A stretch of 34,114 bases of DNA from Deltaproteobacteria bacterium (GTDB lineage Bacteria; Desulfobacterota; Desulfobaccia; Desulfobaccales; 0-14-0-80-60-11), in assembly GCA_026388765.1 (NCBI GenBank), contig JAPLJC010000166.1:1-34114 (forward strand). Direction: 5' to 3'. Every line of letters begins with the position of its first letter. Positions within the stretch are counted from its first letter, which is position 1. A model generated the notes under the pieces. The model did no database searches. It was given only the letters and a program-made list of their open reading frames with translations, and had not been told where the DNA came from. The translations under genes and the position numbers were made by a program. Positions 25,410 to 34,088 of the stretch are shown here, piece by piece.

Positions 25410-26300
25410 TTAATCTAACAAGAGAATCTGGGAAGGGGCAATCACGCCATTTTTGGGGGTGGCCAGAAAGCCATGAGTTTTATTGCTCTGATCGATATAA
25501 GAGCCCACAATCTGGCCGCGTCGGTTGATGCCATAGGCCCAGGATTGGACCGCAACGGAGGGTTCAATGGCGGTGAAGGTCTTGCCATCGAAAAGGAAAC
25601 CATGCATATGGTTGGAATTATCTCTACCAGCCCCCACTATCAGGCCGGCGGCATTTTTTCCATAGAGGATGGTGTCGGCAGCTTGATTGTCGATGGTAGT
25701 GTATTTATTGTTGTAAAAAATAAAACCATGTAAAGTTCCACTTATCACATAAAATCCCAATACTTCTCCGGCGTCAGTGATTCCCAAGGCCAGGGTGTTC
25801 TGGGCTCCCGGTGCTATGACCGGTGAATAGCTGCCACCGGAATATAGAAAGCCTATCTGTCCAGAAGGACCACCTGTGGAATATCCGACAATTTGAGATT
25901 TAGCGTTTATCCCAGAGGCATAGGTATTGGTAGCGTTGGGAAAATTCAGAGGATTAATGAAGCTGCCGTGATCATCTTGGAAACCATGCCAAACGCCCGC
26001 GACCGAATAGGAGCCCACAATCCTGCCGAGAGCATCGATTCCCGCGCCCTCAGTAGTACCCACTGCTCCCGGGACATCGAAGATAGAATATTGCCCTCCG
26101 TAATATAAAACTCCGTGCGAACTGTCCGTTGAGGTGAAGCAGGACCCGGAAATCTGGCCAGCGTCATTAATTCCTCTGAGCTCCGTACTCGCATAGCCGG
26201 GAACGTCCATGGTGGTAAAGCTGTAATTATAGGCAATAGCCGGAGTGGAGAGCAGCATTGCCGCCATGAGCGCCAAGATAATCGGAGGTAGTGTTTTCAT
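25410..26300 (-). CDS. Secreted HAF-repeat protein
   Basis: A 296-aa protein with signal peptide MKTLPPIILALMAAMLLSTPAIA. It contains about six repeats of roughly 40-45 aa with the pattern GINDAGQISGS...HGVLYYGGQYSIFDVPGA; later examples are GIDALGRIVGSYS...HGF, GINAKSQIVGYS...GFLY, GITDAGEVLGFY...HGFIF and GINRRGQIVGSYI...HGFL. These are HAF-type extracellular repeats, probably forming a beta-propeller. It ends APSQILLLD, like the LLLLD ends of the two propeller proteins nearby. Single gene, convergent with the yprB-like gene. Function unknown. Confidence 0.8.
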   Translation of the reverse strand: MKTLPPIILALMAAMLLSTPAIAYNYSFTTMDVPGYASTELRGINDAGQISGSCFTSTDSSHGVLYYGGQYSIFDVPGAVGTTEGAGIDALGRIVGSYSVAGVWHGFQDDHGSFINPLNFPNATNTYASGINAKSQIVGYSTGGPSGQIGFLYSGGSYSPVIAPGAQNTLALGITDAGEVLGFYVISGTLHGFIFYNNKYTTIDNQAADTILYGKNAAGLIVGAGRDNSNHMHGFLFDGKTFTAIEPSVAVQSWAYGINRRGQIVGSYIDQSNKTHGFLATPKNGVIAPSQILLLD

Positions 26301-26580
26301 AATTTTCCTCTCAACGACCCTTTACCCGATTATCCCGAATCAGGAGATCATCTGATCCGGGGGATCAACCCTTGTCTGCGGCTAAATTTTATCACGAATA
26401 ATATAAAGATATCAATAAAAATAGTGACATCAGTCATTTCTTGGCGCCTTCAAGTGGTAAGAATTCACTCCAGGTATTCAAGGCGGTGAAGCGTTTTTCC
26501 GGTATGGTGAATTGGCTTGTGCGCCGGGGCGCTGGTATCGTAAGATATATATGATAAAATAAAGCGGTTCGGGGTGTAAT

Positions 26581-28299
26581 ATGCTGTTTTCACGGATGCT
26601 CATTCCCACTCTCAAAGAGACGCCGGCCGAGGCGGAGGCGATTTCCCATCAACTGCTGCTGCGGGCGGGGATGATCCGCAAGGTAACTTCTGGGATCTAT
26701 AATTATCTGCCCCTCGGTAAGCGGGTGCTGGCCAAGGTGGAGCGCATCGTCCGGGAGGAGATGGACCGGGCCGGGGCCCAGGAGGTGCTGATGCCCGCGG
26801 TGCAGCCCGCCGAACTCTGGCAGGAGTCCGGCCGCTGGGGGGTATACGGCAAGGAGCTGTTACGCTTCCTGGACCGCCACGAACGGGACTACTGTTTCGG
26901 CCCCACCCATGAAGAGGTGGTCACCGATCTGGTGCGCCGGGAGGTGCACTCCTACCGGCAACTGCCCCTGAATCTCTACCAGATCCAAACCAAATTCCGG
27001 GACGAGATTCGGCCCCGCTTTGGGCTCATCCGCTCCCGGGAGTTCATCATGAAGGACGCCTACAGCTTCCACAAGGGCGAAGCCGGGGCCGAGGCCTGTT
27101 ACCAGGACATGTACGACGCCTACAACCGCATCTTTAAGCGGTGCGGCCTCAATTTCAAGGTGGTGGAGGCGGATTCCGGTCCCATCGGCGGCAGCTTCTC
27201 CCATGAGTTCATGGTCCTGGCGGACACCGGGGAGGATCTGCTGGCCTCTTGCAACGCCTGCGCCTACGCCGCCAACCTGGAGAAGGCCGAGGTGCCCCTG
27301 GATTTACAGGAACCCGGGCCGCCCGCGGGTGATAAAGAGCTGATGGCCACTCCGGGGGTGCGCACCGTGGAGGAAGTGGCGGCGTTCTTGAAGGTTAACT
27401 CTAAGGATATCGTTAAGACCCTGATCTACGAGACGGAGCGGGGCCCGGTGGCCATCCTCATCCGGGGCGACCACGAAGTCAACGAAGTAAAGGTGAAAAA
27501 CCTGTTGGGGGTTACGGACCTGGCCCTGGCCGGGCTGATCCGGGTCCAGGAGCTCACCGGGGCCGAAGCGGGCTTCGCCGGACCGGTGGGGCTCGAGATC
27601 CCCATCTATGCCGACCAGGCGGTGGTCCGGATGAACGCCATGGTAACCGGGGCCAACCATGATAATCACCACCTGCTCAGGGTCCATCCCCAACGGGACT
27701 TCAAAATCAGCCGGATGGCCGACTTGCGGGCCGCGACGGCCCAGGACCCCTGCCCCCGCTGCGGGGGGGAGCTCACCATCCTGCGGGGCATCGAAGTGGG
27801 CCACATCTTCAAGCTGGGGCATAAGTATTCCAAGGCCCTGAAGGCCGTCTATCTGGACCAGGAGGGGGCCGAGCAATATATTTACATGGGCTGCTATGGT
27901 ATTGGGGTGAGCCGCATCGTGGCCGCGGCCATCGAACAGGGCCACGACGACCACGGCATTATCTTCCCCATGGCCCTGGCCCCGGTGCAGGTGGCTCTGA
28001 TCCCCATTTCCCTGAACGACGCCGCGGTGCGGGACTGCGTCTTTAAGTTGCACGAGGAACTGGAAACCGCGGGAATCGAAGTCCTCCTGGATGACCGGGA
28101 CGAGCGCCCCGGGGTGAAGTTCAAAGATTGCGATCTGCTGGGTGTGCCGCTGAGGGTGGTCATCGGCGCCAAGACCCTGGCGCAAGGCCAGGCGGAAGTG
28201 AAAGAGCGGCGGGCCCAGGCCCCGGAGTTCGTTTCCTTGGCAGGGCTGCCGGAATTCCTTAGACAGCGAATCAGCGCCCAGATCGGCGCCAGCAAGTAA
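26581..28299 (+). CDS. proS: Prolyl-tRNA synthetase, bacterial type
   Basis: A 572-aa class II aminoacyl-tRNA synthetase that charges tRNA-Pro. The N-terminus MLFSRMLIPTLKETPAEAEAISHQLLLRAGMIRKVTSGIYNYLPLG is typical. Motif 2 is the region FRDEIRPRFGLIRSREFIMKDAYSFH. Between about 240 and 400 there is a YbaK/INS editing domain (VNSKDIVKTLIYETERGPVAILIRGDHEVNEVKVKNLL). Motif 3 is MGCYGIGVSRIVAAAIEQ and the C-terminal anticodon-binding domain follows (VALIPISLNDAAV). Length fits the bacterial family. GGGGTG lies 5 nt before the ATG. The 280 bp upstream hold only AT-rich promoter-like sequence; I see no T-box. Confidence 0.97.
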   Translation: MLFSRMLIPTLKETPAEAEAISHQLLLRAGMIRKVTSGIYNYLPLGKRVLAKVERIVREEMDRAGAQEVLMPAVQPAELWQESGRWGVYGKELLRFLDRHERDYCFGPTHEEVVTDLVRREVHSYRQLPLNLYQIQTKFRDEIRPRFGLIRSREFIMKDAYSFHKGEAGAEACYQDMYDAYNRIFKRCGLNFKVVEADSGPIGGSFSHEFMVLADTGEDLLASCNACAYAANLEKAEVPLDLQEPGPPAGDKELMATPGVRTVEEVAAFLKVNSKDIVKTLIYETERGPVAILIRGDHEVNEVKVKNLLGVTDLALAGLIRVQELTGAEAGFAGPVGLEIPIYADQAVVRMNAMVTGANHDNHHLLRVHPQRDFKISRMADLRAATAQDPCPRCGGELTILRGIEVGHIFKLGHKYSKALKAVYLDQEGAEQYIYMGCYGIGVSRIVAAAIEQGHDDHGIIFPMALAPVQVALIPISLNDAAVRDCVFKLHEELETAGIEVLLDDRDERPGVKFKDCDLLGVPLRVVIGAKTLAQGQAEVKERRAQAPEFVSLAGLPEFLRQRISAQIGASK

Positions 28300-28302
28300 T
28301 GG

Positions 28303-28321
28303 CACCGGCCTCCGGCCGGTG
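28303..28321. repeat. Palindrome CACCGGCC-TCC-GGCCGGTG after proS
   Basis: A perfect 8-bp stem starting just after the proS stop, without a T tract. A second weak hairpin (ACAGG...CCTGT) follows, then a run of ACTC/GAAACT-type short repeats before the rsh start. Confidence 0.5.
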
Positions 28322-28421
28322 AAAGTACAGGCTGGCAAACCTGTGCCAGCAAGGTCTTACCGGTTCGGTTTGGTGATGGGAAAAAACTCGGAACTCAAAA
28401 CTCGAAACTGAAAACTTTTCA

Positions 28422-30575
28422 ATGACTAGCCGCATCATCCGCCTCCAGGATATCGTCGAGGAAGTGCTTAAGCACCATCCGGAGGAGGATACTTCGATCA
28501 TTGAGAAGGCCTACGTCTTTTCGGCCCGGGCTCACGAAGGGCAATTGCGCCTGAGCGGTGAGCCCTATCTTTCCCACCCCCTGGAAGTGGCCTATCTCCT
28601 GGCCCAGATGGGCCTGGGGCCCGTTACCGTCAGCGCCGGCCTGCTGCACGATACGGTGGAGGACTCCGCCGCCACCCTGGACGACCTGGAAGAGTATTTC
28701 GGCGACGAAGTTACGGACGTGGTCAACGGGGTCACCAAGATCGGCCAGCTCACCTTCGGCGACCGCCAGACCCAGCAAGCGGAATACATCCGCAAGATGA
28801 TCCTCTCCATGTCCCACGACATCCGGGTGCTGCTGGTGAAGCTGGCTGACCGGTTTCACAATATGCGCACCCTAGGGTTCATGGAGCCGGCCAAGCGCAA
28901 AAGGATCGCCCGTGAGACCCTGGAGATCTATGCCCCTCTGGCCGGCCGTCTGGGCATGTTTCGCCTCAAGGCCGAACTGGAAGATCTGTCCTTCTTTTAC
29001 CTGGAGCCCGAGGCCTACCAGCAGCTCCAGGAGGGTCTGTCCCGCAAGCGGGGTGAGCTGGAGAAATATATCGAGGAGGTCTGTCAGCAGCTACGGGACA
29101 AGCTGGCCGAACAAAGCTTGAAGGGCGAGGTGAGCGGCCGCCTCAAGAATTACTACAGCATCTACCGCAAACTCCAGGCCCAACAGATTAGCCTGGATGA
29201 GCTCTACGATCTCCTGGCTTTTCGCATCGTCGTGGAGACGGTGGCCGAGTGCTACGAGGCCCTTGGGGTGATCCACGCCATCTTCCGGCCGGTGCCGGGC
29301 CGCCTCAAAGATTATATCGGCATGCCCAAGGCCAATATGTACCAGTCCATCCACACCACGGTGATCGGCCAGGTTGGCGAGCGCCTGGAGATCCAGATCC
29401 GCACCCGGGAGATGCACCGGGTGGCCGAAGAAGGCATCGCCGCCCACTGGAGCTACAAGGAGCGCCGGGCTTATCACGAGAAAGACGCCCAGCGCTTCAC
29501 CTGGCTCAAGCAGATGGTGGACCTCCAGAAGGAGTTGAAAAACCCGCAGGAACTCCTGGAAGGGGTGCGCCTGGAGCTCTACCCCGAAGAGGTCTATGTC
29601 TTCACCCCCAACGGCGACGTCAAGGAGCTGCCCCGGGGCGCCACCCTGGTGGATTTTGCCTATGCCGTCCATACCGAAGTGGGCAACCGCTGCACCGGCG
29701 CCAAGGTCAATGGCCGCATGGTGCCGCTGCGCACCGAGCTCGCCAACGGCGATACGGTGGAGATTATCACCTCGCCGCACCACCACCCCAGCCGGGACTG
29801 GCTGCAGTTCGTCAAGACCACCAAGGCCCGCCACAAGGTCCGCCAGTGGCTCAAGGCCGCCGAGCGGGAGCAGAGCGTCACCCTGGGCAAGGAACTGCTG
29901 GAGCGGGAGTTGCGCAAGTCCGGGGCCAGCCTGCAGAAGCTCTTGAAGGAGGGGGAGGAACTCAAACGGGTGAGCCAGGAGTTCTCCTTTGTGGGCGTCG
30001 ACGATTTGTTAGCCTCCATCGGCCATGGCAAGCTGTCGCCGGGGCAGATCACCGGCAAGCTTTTCAGGGCGGCTCAACCGCCGGAAGAAGTCCAGCCAGA
30101 ACCGGAGCGCAAAGAGAAGCCGTCGGATGCCGGCGGCAGCCTCCGAATCAAGGACCTGGACGACATGCTGATGCGCCTGGCCAACTGCTGCCAGCCTATT
30201 CCCGGGGATCCCATCGTGGGCTACATCACCCGGGGCCAGGGGGTCACCATCCACCGGTCCGACTGCCCTTATCTGGCCAGCACCGAGTCCTTCCGCCAGA
30301 TCCCGGCGGAATGGGACGGCGCCGGCGGCGCCGGGAAGCTCTACCCGGTGAAGATCCAGGTGGTGACGGTGGATAAGCCCGGCCTCCTGGCGGACATCAC
30401 CAGCGCCCTGAAGAGCGCCGACGTCAACGTCACCAAGGCCTCGGTAGAGACCCAGGATAATAAGGGCATTGCCCATTTCACCATCCAGGTGGGGGACCAG
30501 CAGCACCTGGACAGGGTCTTCGGGGCCCTGAAGCGGCTGAAGGAAGTAATTTCGGTCAGGAGGAAGACGGGGTAG
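28422..30575 (+). CDS. rsh: RelA/SpoT-type bifunctional (p)ppGpp synthetase/hydrolase
   Basis: A 717-aa stringent-response enzyme that makes and degrades (p)ppGpp. Domains in order: HD hydrolase with ARAHEGQLRLSGEPYLSHPLEVAYLL and GLLHDTVEDS (about 30-180); synthetase with KNYYSIYRKL and FRPVPGRLKDYIGMPKANMYQSIHTTVIG (about 235-345); TGS with VYVFTPNGDVKELPRGATLVDFAYAVHTEVGNRC (about 390-450); a zinc-finger/conserved-Cys region LANCCQPIPGDPIVGYITRGQGVTIHRSDCP; and a C-terminal ACT domain (QVVTVDKPGLLADITSALKSADVNV). The intact HD box suggests active hydrolysis, so the long SpoT/Rsh type. The start ATG lacks a strong ribosome binding site. It follows proS by 122 nt. Confidence 0.95.
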   Translation: MTSRIIRLQDIVEEVLKHHPEEDTSIIEKAYVFSARAHEGQLRLSGEPYLSHPLEVAYLLAQMGLGPVTVSAGLLHDTVEDSAATLDDLEEYFGDEVTDVVNGVTKIGQLTFGDRQTQQAEYIRKMILSMSHDIRVLLVKLADRFHNMRTLGFMEPAKRKRIARETLEIYAPLAGRLGMFRLKAELEDLSFFYLEPEAYQQLQEGLSRKRGELEKYIEEVCQQLRDKLAEQSLKGEVSGRLKNYYSIYRKLQAQQISLDELYDLLAFRIVVETVAECYEALGVIHAIFRPVPGRLKDYIGMPKANMYQSIHTTVIGQVGERLEIQIRTREMHRVAEEGIAAHWSYKERRAYHEKDAQRFTWLKQMVDLQKELKNPQELLEGVRLELYPEEVYVFTPNGDVKELPRGATLVDFAYAVHTEVGNRCTGAKVNGRMVPLRTELANGDTVEIITSPHHHPSRDWLQFVKTTKARHKVRQWLKAAEREQSVTLGKELLERELRKSGASLQKLLKEGEELKRVSQEFSFVGVDDLLASIGHGKLSPGQITGKLFRAAQPPEEVQPEPERKEKPSDAGGSLRIKDLDDMLMRLANCCQPIPGDPIVGYITRGQGVTIHRSDCPYLASTESFRQIPAEWDGAGGAGKLYPVKIQVVTVDKPGLLADITSALKSADVNVTKASVETQDNKGIAHFTIQVGDQQHLDRVFGALKRLKEVISVRRKTG

Positions 30576-30741
30576 GGCAGGGAGTAAGAGGGGAAAAGGT
30601 TAAAAGGGGAAAGGGGAAAAACTCAAGCTTATTCCTCTTGCGCCCTTTCACCGTTTTGCCCAGAAATAGGGCGGCCTGTGGCCGCCGTAGGTTTCTGGCA
30701 ATTGATTTTGCCTCAACCTAAATGTGTGGCAAAATAGTTAA

Positions 30742-30765
30742 GGCAGGCACGGAGGCCTGCCCCAC
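30742..30765. repeat. GGCAGGCACGGAGGCCTGCCCCAC dispersed repeat, copy 1
   Basis: It recurs almost unchanged at 31211-31234. The gap 30576-30817 also contains GGGCGGCCTGTGGCCGCC and GCTGACCGCTGATAGCTG-type short repeats but no gene. Confidence 0.6.
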
Positions 30766-30817
30766 TATCGATTGAATTTTTTAGCTGACCGCTGATAGCT
30801 GTAAGCTGAGAGCTTTT

Positions 30818-31009
30818 TTAGGCCGGTTTGGCCACCAGGCCGGAGCGCAGGCAGCGGGTGCAGACCCGGATATAGCGGATGGTGCCCTGGCTGACGGCCC
30901 GGACCTTGCGCAAATTGGGCTTCCAGCGGCGCTTGGTATGGTTGTTGGCATGGCTGACATTATTGCCCACCACGGGGCGTTTGCCGCAGATGTCACAGAC
31001 GTAAGACAT
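30818..31009 (-). CDS. rpmB: 50S ribosomal protein L28
   Basis: A 63-aa basic protein, [38 protein letters not shown]...[15 protein letters not shown]. The sequence and length fit bacterial L28. It is the zinc-binding form, with CxxC at the N-terminus (CDIC) and CTRC near the C-terminus. GGAGG lies 9 nt before the ATG. It is a single gene on the minus strand, facing the rsh gene. Confidence 0.97.
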   Translation of the reverse strand: MSYVCDICGKRPVVGNNVSHANNHTKRRWKPNLRKVRAVSQGTIRYIRVCTRCLRSGLVAKPA

Positions 31010-31034
31010 GAGACAACCCTCCTCAAACTTTTTA

Positions 31035-31062
31035 ACTATATAAAAATTCTCGGGGAATGCAA
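31035..31062 (-). promoter_or_regulatory. Possible promoter of rpmB
   Basis: Minus strand TTGCAT, 16 nt, TATAGT, about 25 nt before the rpmB ATG. The match is fair, and the region is locally AT-rich between GC-rich repeats. Confidence 0.35.
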
Positions 31063-31559
31063 GAGGGGGAGAGGCAGTTTTCAGTTTGCAGTTTTCAGTT
31101 TTCGGTAAAAGCTTTGGATAATTAATAGATTATGCGAATCAAGAAAATGTAGAACCGCCGCCCTCGGCGGTTGTCAATGGTGGGGCGGCCGTCCCCGGCC
31201 GCCCAAGGATGGCAGGCACGGAGGCCCGCCCCACCTGGTCATTTTCGGAGCACGCGCAGAATCTGGTATTTTTTTTGGAGATTTTTCGGTCGCTGCGTTC
31301 CCTCAGGATGATAGACTATGTGTCTCACCGCCCCCTCCCCCTTGAGGGGGGAGGGCTGGGGTGGGGGTGGCGTTGTCGGGGCGATTCCCGAACCGCCCCT
31401 ACGCCCCCTACAGGGAAAGCGGGAAGCACTTGTAGGGTGCGTCCTACGCACCAATAATGGTTTGGTGCGGATAGGAAAATGGTGCGTAGGACGCACCCTA
31501 CCAAAGCTTATATCCCCTCTCCCCCAATGGGGGAGAGGACTAGGGTGAGGGGGAATAAG
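31063..31559. repeat. Repeat-filled intergenic block (no gene)
   Basis: About 500 bp between rpmB and the metallopeptidase made largely of dispersed palindromes. These include a run of CAGTTTTCAGTTT units (31078-31105), GGGGCGGCCGTCCCCGGCCGCCC (about 31181-31203), a second GGCAGGCACGGAGGC copy (31211-31234), CCCCCTCCCCCTTGAGGGGGGAGGG (31331-31356), a pair of 22-bp inverted repeats, and CCCCTCTCCCCCAATGGGGGAGAGG (31514-31538). The track ORFs here are repeat read-through. Confidence 0.75.
31432..31501. repeat. Perfect 22-bp inverted repeats, each itself palindromic
   Basis: GTAGGGTGCGTCCTACGCACCA (31432-31453) and its exact reverse complement (31480-31501) flank a 26-bp spacer. Each arm contains GGTGCG-TCCTA-CGCACC. 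A third copy of the core lies at 20755-20772. The layout resembles REP/BIME units, which are spread by REP-associated transposases; none is in this window. Confidence 0.8.
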
Positions 31560-32474
31560 ATGAACTTCAGCAGGGTGAGGCATTTCTGCAGTGCAGTACT
31601 TATTTTGGCGCTGCTCCTGGGGCTGGCCGCCCCGGCTCCGGCCCGGGACCTGACCCCCCGGGAAGAAGCGGCCCTCTTCTCTTACACTGATCTGGGGAAG
31701 GTGGACCTCTCCCCCAAGCAGGTGGAACTGGAGGTCTATGTCTCCCCCAGCCCGGAGCTGGCCGCCTGCCGGCGCATGATCGCCCAGGTGCAGGAACAGG
31801 TGCAGCAGTTCTACGCCCGCCTGGGGGTGTACCTGGTCTATGTCCCGGCCGGGCCCACACCCGGGCCCCTGGCCCCGACCCAGCGCCTGCGGGTGGAATT
31901 ACTCTCCGACAAGGAGTGGCTGGACAAAAGCTTCAAGGCCTTTGAGGTGGCCCCGCCGCTGCGCCTGCGCTTCCTCCAGGTCTGCCGGGACAAGTGTGCC
32001 TACTCCCACGTGCCCCTGTCGGTGACCCACATCTCCTTCAAGCGCTTCGAGCAGGCCCAACTGAGCGCCGATCCCAAGGACGACTCCCTGAACCGCAACT
32101 GGCTGGCCAACCTGCTGATCCACGAATTGGGGCACCTGCTGGGCCTCTACCACGCCCACGAATTTGTCAACGACCCCATCCCGGTGCGCCTCCCGGACAA
32201 GACCCCCAATTTCATGAGCCAGAAGATCGCCTTCAAAAAGACCATGGGCTTCGTGGAGTTTCAGCGCCTCCTGATCCACAGCTACCTGGGACACGGCAAG
32301 GTGTATCAACAATACCAGGCGGTTGGTTTCGACCCTCTGCGCTACCTGGAACTGGTGAAGCTCCACAACGGCTACCGGGAGCCCCTGTCTCAGATGGCCA
32401 AAATGGCCCAGCGGGTCAAGAAGGGCAGCCCCAAGACCTTCGACGACGACGATGATGACGATGATGATGATTGA
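31560..32474 (+). CDS. Secreted zinc metallopeptidase with poly-aspartate tail
   Basis: A 304-aa protein starting at ATG 31560. Residues 1-29 (MNFSRVRHFCSAVLILALLLGLAAPAPAR) look like a signal peptide with AxA cleavage. The catalytic zinc motif is LLIHELGHLLGLYHAHE (HExxHxxGxxH), with NFMSQK as a possible Met-turn, so it is metzincin-like. No other known domain is visible. It ends in ten consecutive Asp residues, encoded by mixed GAC/GAT codons. The ribosome binding site (GAGGGGG) is part of the dispersed repeat GGAGAGGACTAGGGTGAGGGGGAAT. The track start at 31479 only reads through that repeat. Substrate unknown. Confidence 0.8.
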   Translation: MNFSRVRHFCSAVLILALLLGLAAPAPARDLTPREEAALFSYTDLGKVDLSPKQVELEVYVSPSPELAACRRMIAQVQEQVQQFYARLGVYLVYVPAGPTPGPLAPTQRLRVELLSDKEWLDKSFKAFEVAPPLRLRFLQVCRDKCAYSHVPLSVTHISFKRFEQAQLSADPKDDSLNRNWLANLLIHELGHLLGLYHAHEFVNDPIPVRLPDKTPNFMSQKIAFKKTMGFVEFQRLLIHSYLGHGKVYQQYQAVGFDPLRYLELVKLHNGYREPLSQMAKMAQRVKKGSPKTFDDDDDDDDDD

Positions 32475-32608
32475 AAGGCAGCGGTCAGCGGTCAGCTTTC
32501 AGCAGTCAGCTAAAGGCGGGCAGTAAAATGCAGGCCAGGCATTACTCGCCTTTTTAGTTAGTAGGCAGTGCCCACCAGGACATAATAATTCTTTCGAGCG
32601 AGGCAGCG

Positions 32609-33955
32609 ATGCTACGAGACCTTATCATACACATATTTGGGATTTTTGAGAAGGTTAATTGGCCTCCAGAGCCATTTGAGTTCCCCACATTAGTATTAAT
32701 TAATCTTTGGAACACTCAGAATCCTGCTTACAATGAGGAAGGTTCCGTTAAAAATCGTGAAAAGATTTTAGCGGCAGGATATGATGAACTGCAAATAATA
32801 AATCCCTTTAAAAACCTACTTGAGAATGATATACATATTTTTAAATGCTGTAATGATATTTACGCATTGGCAGTTCTTATTGATAGTTACTTCTTTCGTT
32901 ATTTCAATAAGGACAGAATTAGGGATATTTTTACCGCTTTTCATGAATTAGTTTATAATCGCGGACAGTTTAGTAAAATGTCGTTCTCTCACATATATAA
33001 TTTCGACTGCAACTTGGACACAATATCAATTAATGATTTTGAAATATTGAAAATTGAAGATAGGATAATTTCACGTATAACGGGCGAAAACCCAAATTTT
33101 CCAAGTTTCTTGCATCCGCCCAAAGTCGGGAATTATTTTTTAAAATTTCAAGATGATGTTCCCATAAAAGCTGAAGAAATCTATGGTTGGTTATCTAATA
33201 ATCATAAGCGAGCTTCAGAAATAGTCGCTATTCTTCAATACATTAAAGATGGGGTTACACATGTGGATTATACCGGCTTATATTTTACCCCTGATTGGGT
33301 AAATGTTATCCGAAGACCAGGGATTTTAATATGCGGCTTACCCAGAATAACTATATTTCCAGAGGGGAAAAATTATTTCTTGGATTCCGAAGAAACCCAG
33401 CTATTTCAAAAAATGTTATCTATTTTTTATAAGTATAAATCTAAAATATTTGAAAATAAATGCGAGCTACGAAAAATTATTGGGCATGCAGGAAGATACT
33501 ATGAGCTCTCTTTATCAGCAGAGAGATTGGATGACCGTTTTATTGATCTTTGGATTTCTATGGAAGCACTATTTTCACCATCCGATAGAGTACAACTTCA
33601 ACATTCTATTGCAGAAAATGCCGCCTTTTTTTTGAACGCAGATGGGAAGGAAAGGGAGGTTATTTTCAATAACTTAACTGCGTTGTACGAAAAAAGAAGC
33701 GGTTTGGTTCATGGGGGAACAGGCAAAACAAAAGATGAAATAAAATTTAGTGATGTCGAAATACTTTCTTCATATGTCAGAGATGCATTATTAAGATTTA
33801 CTGTTTTACAATTGCGAGGATATACGAAAAATACTGATATTTTTAAGGCTATTAGGTCTGCAATTTTTACCCATGAACAGTCAGAAAAACTCCACCATGA
33901 ATCCAGTCTTAAAAAATTTATTTTGGAAAAAGAAGGCATTGAAATAAATATATAG
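32609..33955 (+). CDS. AT-rich hypothetical protein with Apea-type HEPN-like C-terminus
   Basis: A 448-aa protein that I do not recognise over most of its length. Near residue 365 it has YEKRSGLVHGG, which includes the R-x4-H motif of HEPN nucleases and resembles Apea-like HEPN domains. An upstream segment, RLDDRFIDLWISMEALFSP, also fits that family. HEPN proteins are often RNases in defence or toxin systems, but no antitoxin or partner gene is visible here. The gene is strikingly AT-rich (many AAT, TTT and ATA codons) beside neighbours of about 60% GC, which points to recent transfer. It sits between repeat-rich spacers. Confidence 0.7.
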   Translation: MLRDLIIHIFGIFEKVNWPPEPFEFPTLVLINLWNTQNPAYNEEGSVKNREKILAAGYDELQIINPFKNLLENDIHIFKCCNDIYALAVLIDSYFFRYFNKDRIRDIFTAFHELVYNRGQFSKMSFSHIYNFDCNLDTISINDFEILKIEDRIISRITGENPNFPSFLHPPKVGNYFLKFQDDVPIKAEEIYGWLSNNHKRASEIVAILQYIKDGVTHVDYTGLYFTPDWVNVIRRPGILICGLPRITIFPEGKNYFLDSEETQLFQKMLSIFYKYKSKIFENKCELRKIIGHAGRYYELSLSAERLDDRFIDLWISMEALFSPSDRVQLQHSIAENAAFFLNADGKEREVIFNNLTALYEKRSGLVHGGTGKTKDEIKFSDVEILSSYVRDALLRFTVLQLRGYTKNTDIFKAIRSAIFTHEQSEKLHHESSLKKFILEKEGIEINI

Positions 33956-34050
33956 AGGTTTTTGCTGGTCCGGACATTATGTAGTGATTTAGGGCGGCCA
34001 TCCCGCCTTATACATGGCGCGCAGTGCGCCCCTGCATTTCTTGTCCAAAT

Positions 34051-34088
34051 AAAGTAGAGGCGGCTCGCGAGCCGCCCCTACTTTTTTT
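34051..34088 (+). terminator. Rho-independent terminator after the HEPN-like gene
   Basis: AAAGTAGAGGCGGCTCGCGAGCCGCCCCTACTTTTTTT forms a very long GC stem followed by seven T residues. It lies about 100 nt after the stop codon. An A run on the other side may allow action on both strands. Confidence 0.85.

Noticed and set aside
26301-26580. T-box or other riboswitch before proS
   Set aside because: No T-box sequence or antiterminator/terminator pair; only AT-rich promoter-like DNA.
27304-28338. 344-aa minus-strand ORF opposite proS
   Set aside because: Shadow of proS; low-complexity, no family match.
29249-30376. 375-aa plus-strand ORF within the rsh gene
   Set aside because: Out-of-frame shadow with Gly/Pro/Arg-rich composition.
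31063-31110. CRISPR-like array in the CAGTTTTCAGTTT repeats
   Set aside because: Units are only about 7 nt with no spacers, and no cas genes are present.
31209-31583. Small ORFs of 76-114 aa between rpmB and the metallopeptidase
   Set aside because: They read through dispersed palindromic repeats on either strand.
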